Source: Cladobotryum mycophilum (taxonomy: Eukaryota > Ascomycota > Sordariomycetes > Hypocreales > Hypocreaceae). From it: a DNA stretch of 64,000 nucleotides. The notes under the pieces are model-generated. The model was not told the origin of the DNA, did no database searches, and saw nothing but the letters and a program-made list of their open reading frames with translations. The DNA is taken from the NCBI GenBank assembly GCA_036429605.1, contig JAVFKD010000016.1, positions 2,418,001-2,482,000 of the forward strand, in the 5' to 3' direction. The position numbers and the translations under genes are program-made. Shown piece after piece: positions 60,954 to 64,000 of this stretch; the first letter of the stretch is position 1; each line of letters begins with the position of its first letter.

Positions 60954-61099
<146 letters not shown>

Positions 61100-62257
61100 T
61101 ATAATTATTTAATTAATATTTTAATTATATAATTAGAGAGTAAGTATACTATAAAAATATATAAGATTTAAGTTTTAATAAAATAAGATTAAAGTTGTTT
61201 ATTATAATTAATTTGTATAAACAGATTAAAGGATTAATTTATAAAAAGAAATGTAATTTATGTATTTTATTATATACTAAATCAAAGAAAAACACAATTA
61301 CTAATGTAATACAATTATATCATAAATTAAATTTCAAGGAAGGAATTCTTTATTAAATAAAAAAACTATATTTTATTTCTTTTATTTTTTTTATTTAAGA
61401 GAATATTAATTAATAAAGTTTTAATTTTATAATTAAAGACTAAATATAGCATCTAGTGCCTGTACTTTTAGTATATTTATTATTAAATTATTTAATAAAG
61501 TATAGTAATAAAAATAAAAATAATCCTGCCTTAAAGATACACTAGCTATAAAATAAGCTAATACTATCTTATAAGCTATTAGCTAACTGTAGACCTTAGT
61601 ATGCCTCTTAAACTAATAATAACTAAAACATTAAGTTATTATACTAAAAGCTTTAATTATATTATTAGATTTTAAATTTAAATAATTAATTTAATTAAAC
61701 CTAAACTCATATATATTTTTTATATAATATATTTACTATATTAGTAAATAAATTCAAAAATAATAATTTTTAAAAAACTAAATCTTTTATAAGTACTTAA
61801 AGTCTTAAAATTCTTTATATTTTATAAATAAATAAATTAATTAAAATTTATTAATTATACTTAATATTATAATTACCTAAAACAATACATTATACACATA
61901 ATCACATATACATAATAATCCTATAAAACGTATAATCAATAACTATAACTATTATCTTAGTCTTAGTAACTAAGTAAATAATTAAAGTACCTAAACTTAT
62001 ATCTAGTTATTAACTAAACCTAAAAAAGTAATAAAATAATACAAAAAGAGAATTAAAATTTAAGCTTTATAATAATCAAATTAAAAACTAAATAAAAAAT
62101 TACTAAAAGTTTTTTTTTAAAAATATATTAATTAATATAATTTAGCAAGTCACGAAGACTCGTCTCCTAAGGGGTGAATATAAGTTAATAAAAATATTAA
62201 GGGTATTATTTATAGTTTTATAAAAAATTCTTTTAATTCAAAAAGAGTATAAGATTG

Positions 62258-62827
62258 AGTATTACTATTCGGGCTGTAATGTATTGCTATTCGGGCTGTA
62301 TTTTCCAGAACCTTTCCACTTTTGGCCTAGCGCGATGTACTAGGCTCTTAACCTCCAGTTATAGCAGGGCTCGTATTTGACCACGATAATAATAGCACAT
62401 TCAATCGCTATAGCCTAATGAAATGTCTTGTAATAGCATAACAGCCGCTATAACTGTGCCCTTTGCATTAACTAATTCAATTAGCCATTTGCACTAGCCA
62501 TTTGTATTAGCTAGTTCAATCAGCTAGTTCAATTAGCTATTTTAATTAGGCATTTGCATTAGGCATTTATATTATCTATTTTAATTAGCTGTTACGATTA
62601 GCTAGTGTGATTAGGTATTGCGATTAGGTGTCGCGGTTAGCTATTACTGTTATAGCATATTTAGTTGGCTTATAACAATTAAATACACTATAATCATAGT
62701 GTTTAAATACAAGCCCTACTGTAACTGTGGCCTTGGCGCGGGAGCTAAAGTAGTAGTTACAGCGCTAGGCTAACTTGAGTTAATTATAGCCCGAATAGCA
62801 ATACATTACAGCCCGAATAGTAATACT
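62258..62827 (+). mobile_element. Non-autonomous inverted-repeat element, copy 3 (best preserved)
   Basis: About 570 bp with perfect or near-perfect terminal inverted repeats of about 40 bp (62258-62297 against 62788-62827). Each end contains two GAATAG/CTATTC GGGCT blocks (CTATTCGGGCT twice on the left, its complement twice on the right). Flanks are TATAAGATTG (62248-62257) and TATAAGATTA (62828-62837), matching at nine of ten bases, so a 9-10 bp target duplication. No ORF, so it cannot move by itself. It keeps GC-rich patches (GGCCTTGGCGCGGGAGCT) while its surroundings are RIP-decayed. Long inverted repeats plus 9-10 bp duplications suggest a Mutator-like (MULE) MITE. Confidence 0.87.
62460..62650. 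repeat. Short tandem sub-repeats inside the inverted-repeat element
   Basis: A run of about a dozen or more imperfect 11-13 bp units of the form ATTAGCTATTTNN (GCATTAGCC, TATTAGCTAGTTC, AATTAGCTATTTT and so on). Equivalent runs occur in copies 1 and 2 near 58,690-58,800 and 59,840-59,960. Confidence 0.75.
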
Positions 62828-64000
62828 TATAAGATTAAATAAAATTTAATTAAATATTATAAAAATTATAAACCCTTATATTTACTAAAAGAAAAAAAAC
62901 TATATAAGGATTAAAAATATATAAAAATATATTAAATACTTAATTTATTCTTAAATAATTATATAAAAGTTCTATTAAAACCTAATTGTAGGATTAAGTA
63001 TAGTATTACCCTAGGAAATACTGTAAAATAAGAATTTCATTCTTTATAAATACTTTTATTTTAATTATAGATATAATAAGTATAATACTTTTTAAATTTA
63101 ATATAAGTAATAATATAAATCTTATAAAAAATAAACAATAATAATAATATGTTTACTATTAACAATAGAATTATAATAGATTAAAGCTAAAATTAGAAAA
63201 TCTTAGACTAGGAATTAAAATAAATTAAGTATAAAACAAGCGTTACTTAATAAATAAAAAGCCTGTTTATTAATAAGTAAAATCGATTCTTATTAAATCA
63301 TAATAGTACATTGTATTATTCATAATTAACTATTTATATATTTATATATGATTATTATTTAAACAAATAAATAGTTAATTATAAGTAATATTGTATACTA
63401 TTAAGATTTGATAACTAAACTATAATACTTTTATGCTATTACTCTATATGACCCTAATCTAATACTAATATTCAAATAATATAATAAAAAACCTCTGTTA
63501 AAGGACAAGTTTTTATAACTCAATTAGCTATATTAATTAATTATAATAAACAAATTTAATCTTATTTTATTAAAATCTAAATCTTATATATGCTAATGAA
63601 ACATTTATTATATAATTAAACTATTAATTAAATAAGTATATATATTATTACTTTTAATTATTAAAAATTTAATTGTTTTTAGTTTATAAGTTTTTATTTA
63701 AATTATATAATTTTCTAAAGCTTATAATTAAACATAAGCTTTTATTTTATTTTATTTTATATTTATAATATAATTTTAACTAGTTTAATAATTAATCCTT
63801 TTTTAATTCTAGTTATTTCTTATTATTTTCTATTTTATGTTAGTTATTATTTTAATAGAATTCATATTTAGTTTTTTTACTTAAGTTATTCTATTGCTTT
63901 TTTAACTATGCTTAATAGCTTAAATAAATGTTATAATTACTAATTGTATATTATAAGCATATATTATGTAGGATCATTGCGTATATACGATTATATTTAT

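Overview
This is a nuclear contig segment from a filamentous ascomycete (Pezizomycotina). Eurotiomycetes is my best guess, from gene style rather than any search. The signs are genes split by 50-100 bp GT-AG introns, fungus-specific proteins (velvet factor VelB, Cch1 calcium channel, Sla1, a short GPI protein family), and a right part of almost pure A/T sequence typical of repeat-induced point mutation (RIP).

Bases 1-44,400 are gene-dense and ordinary in composition. In order: velB (-), HIS1 (+), cch1 (-), a DDT/WHIM/PHD chromatin protein (+), an HMG-box factor (+), an EMC5-like subunit (+), MSH5 (+), a GPI-anchored protein (-), an unrecognised conserved protein (-), the PP2A B subunit (+), a YEA4-type nucleotide-sugar transporter (+), AMP deaminase (+), SLA1 (+), a TLC-domain protein (-), COG8 (+), a Hem25-type mitochondrial glycine carrier (+) and an RS/coiled-coil protein (-). 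These are housekeeping and developmental genes with no shared pathway. I see no biosynthetic cluster.

Bases 44,403-45,830 are a non-coding shoulder. From about 45,830 to the window end lies an AT-rich, RIP-degraded block at least 18 kb long. It holds a Ty1/Copia pol remnant, many copies of dispersed repeats in both orientations, two long (TAA)n arrays, and three copies of a non-autonomous terminal-inverted-repeat element. Two of those copies have visible target duplications of about 9 bp. The block could be a pericentromeric, centromeric or other transposon-rich isochore.

Two facts matter for anyone using the annotation. First, six conserved genes (velB, cch1, AMP deaminase, SLA1, HEM25, the RS protein) carry eight single-base reading-frame breaks, each placeable at a run of four to six G or C. 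Counting one extra base per site makes the summed exon lengths of every one of these genes divisible by three. This looks like systematic homopolymer under-calling and not eight real mutations. Second, MSH5 has an in-frame TAG where its family has Trp, and it uses a probable GC-AG intron. Exon boundaries were worked out by hand from splice signals, reading phase and family conservation.
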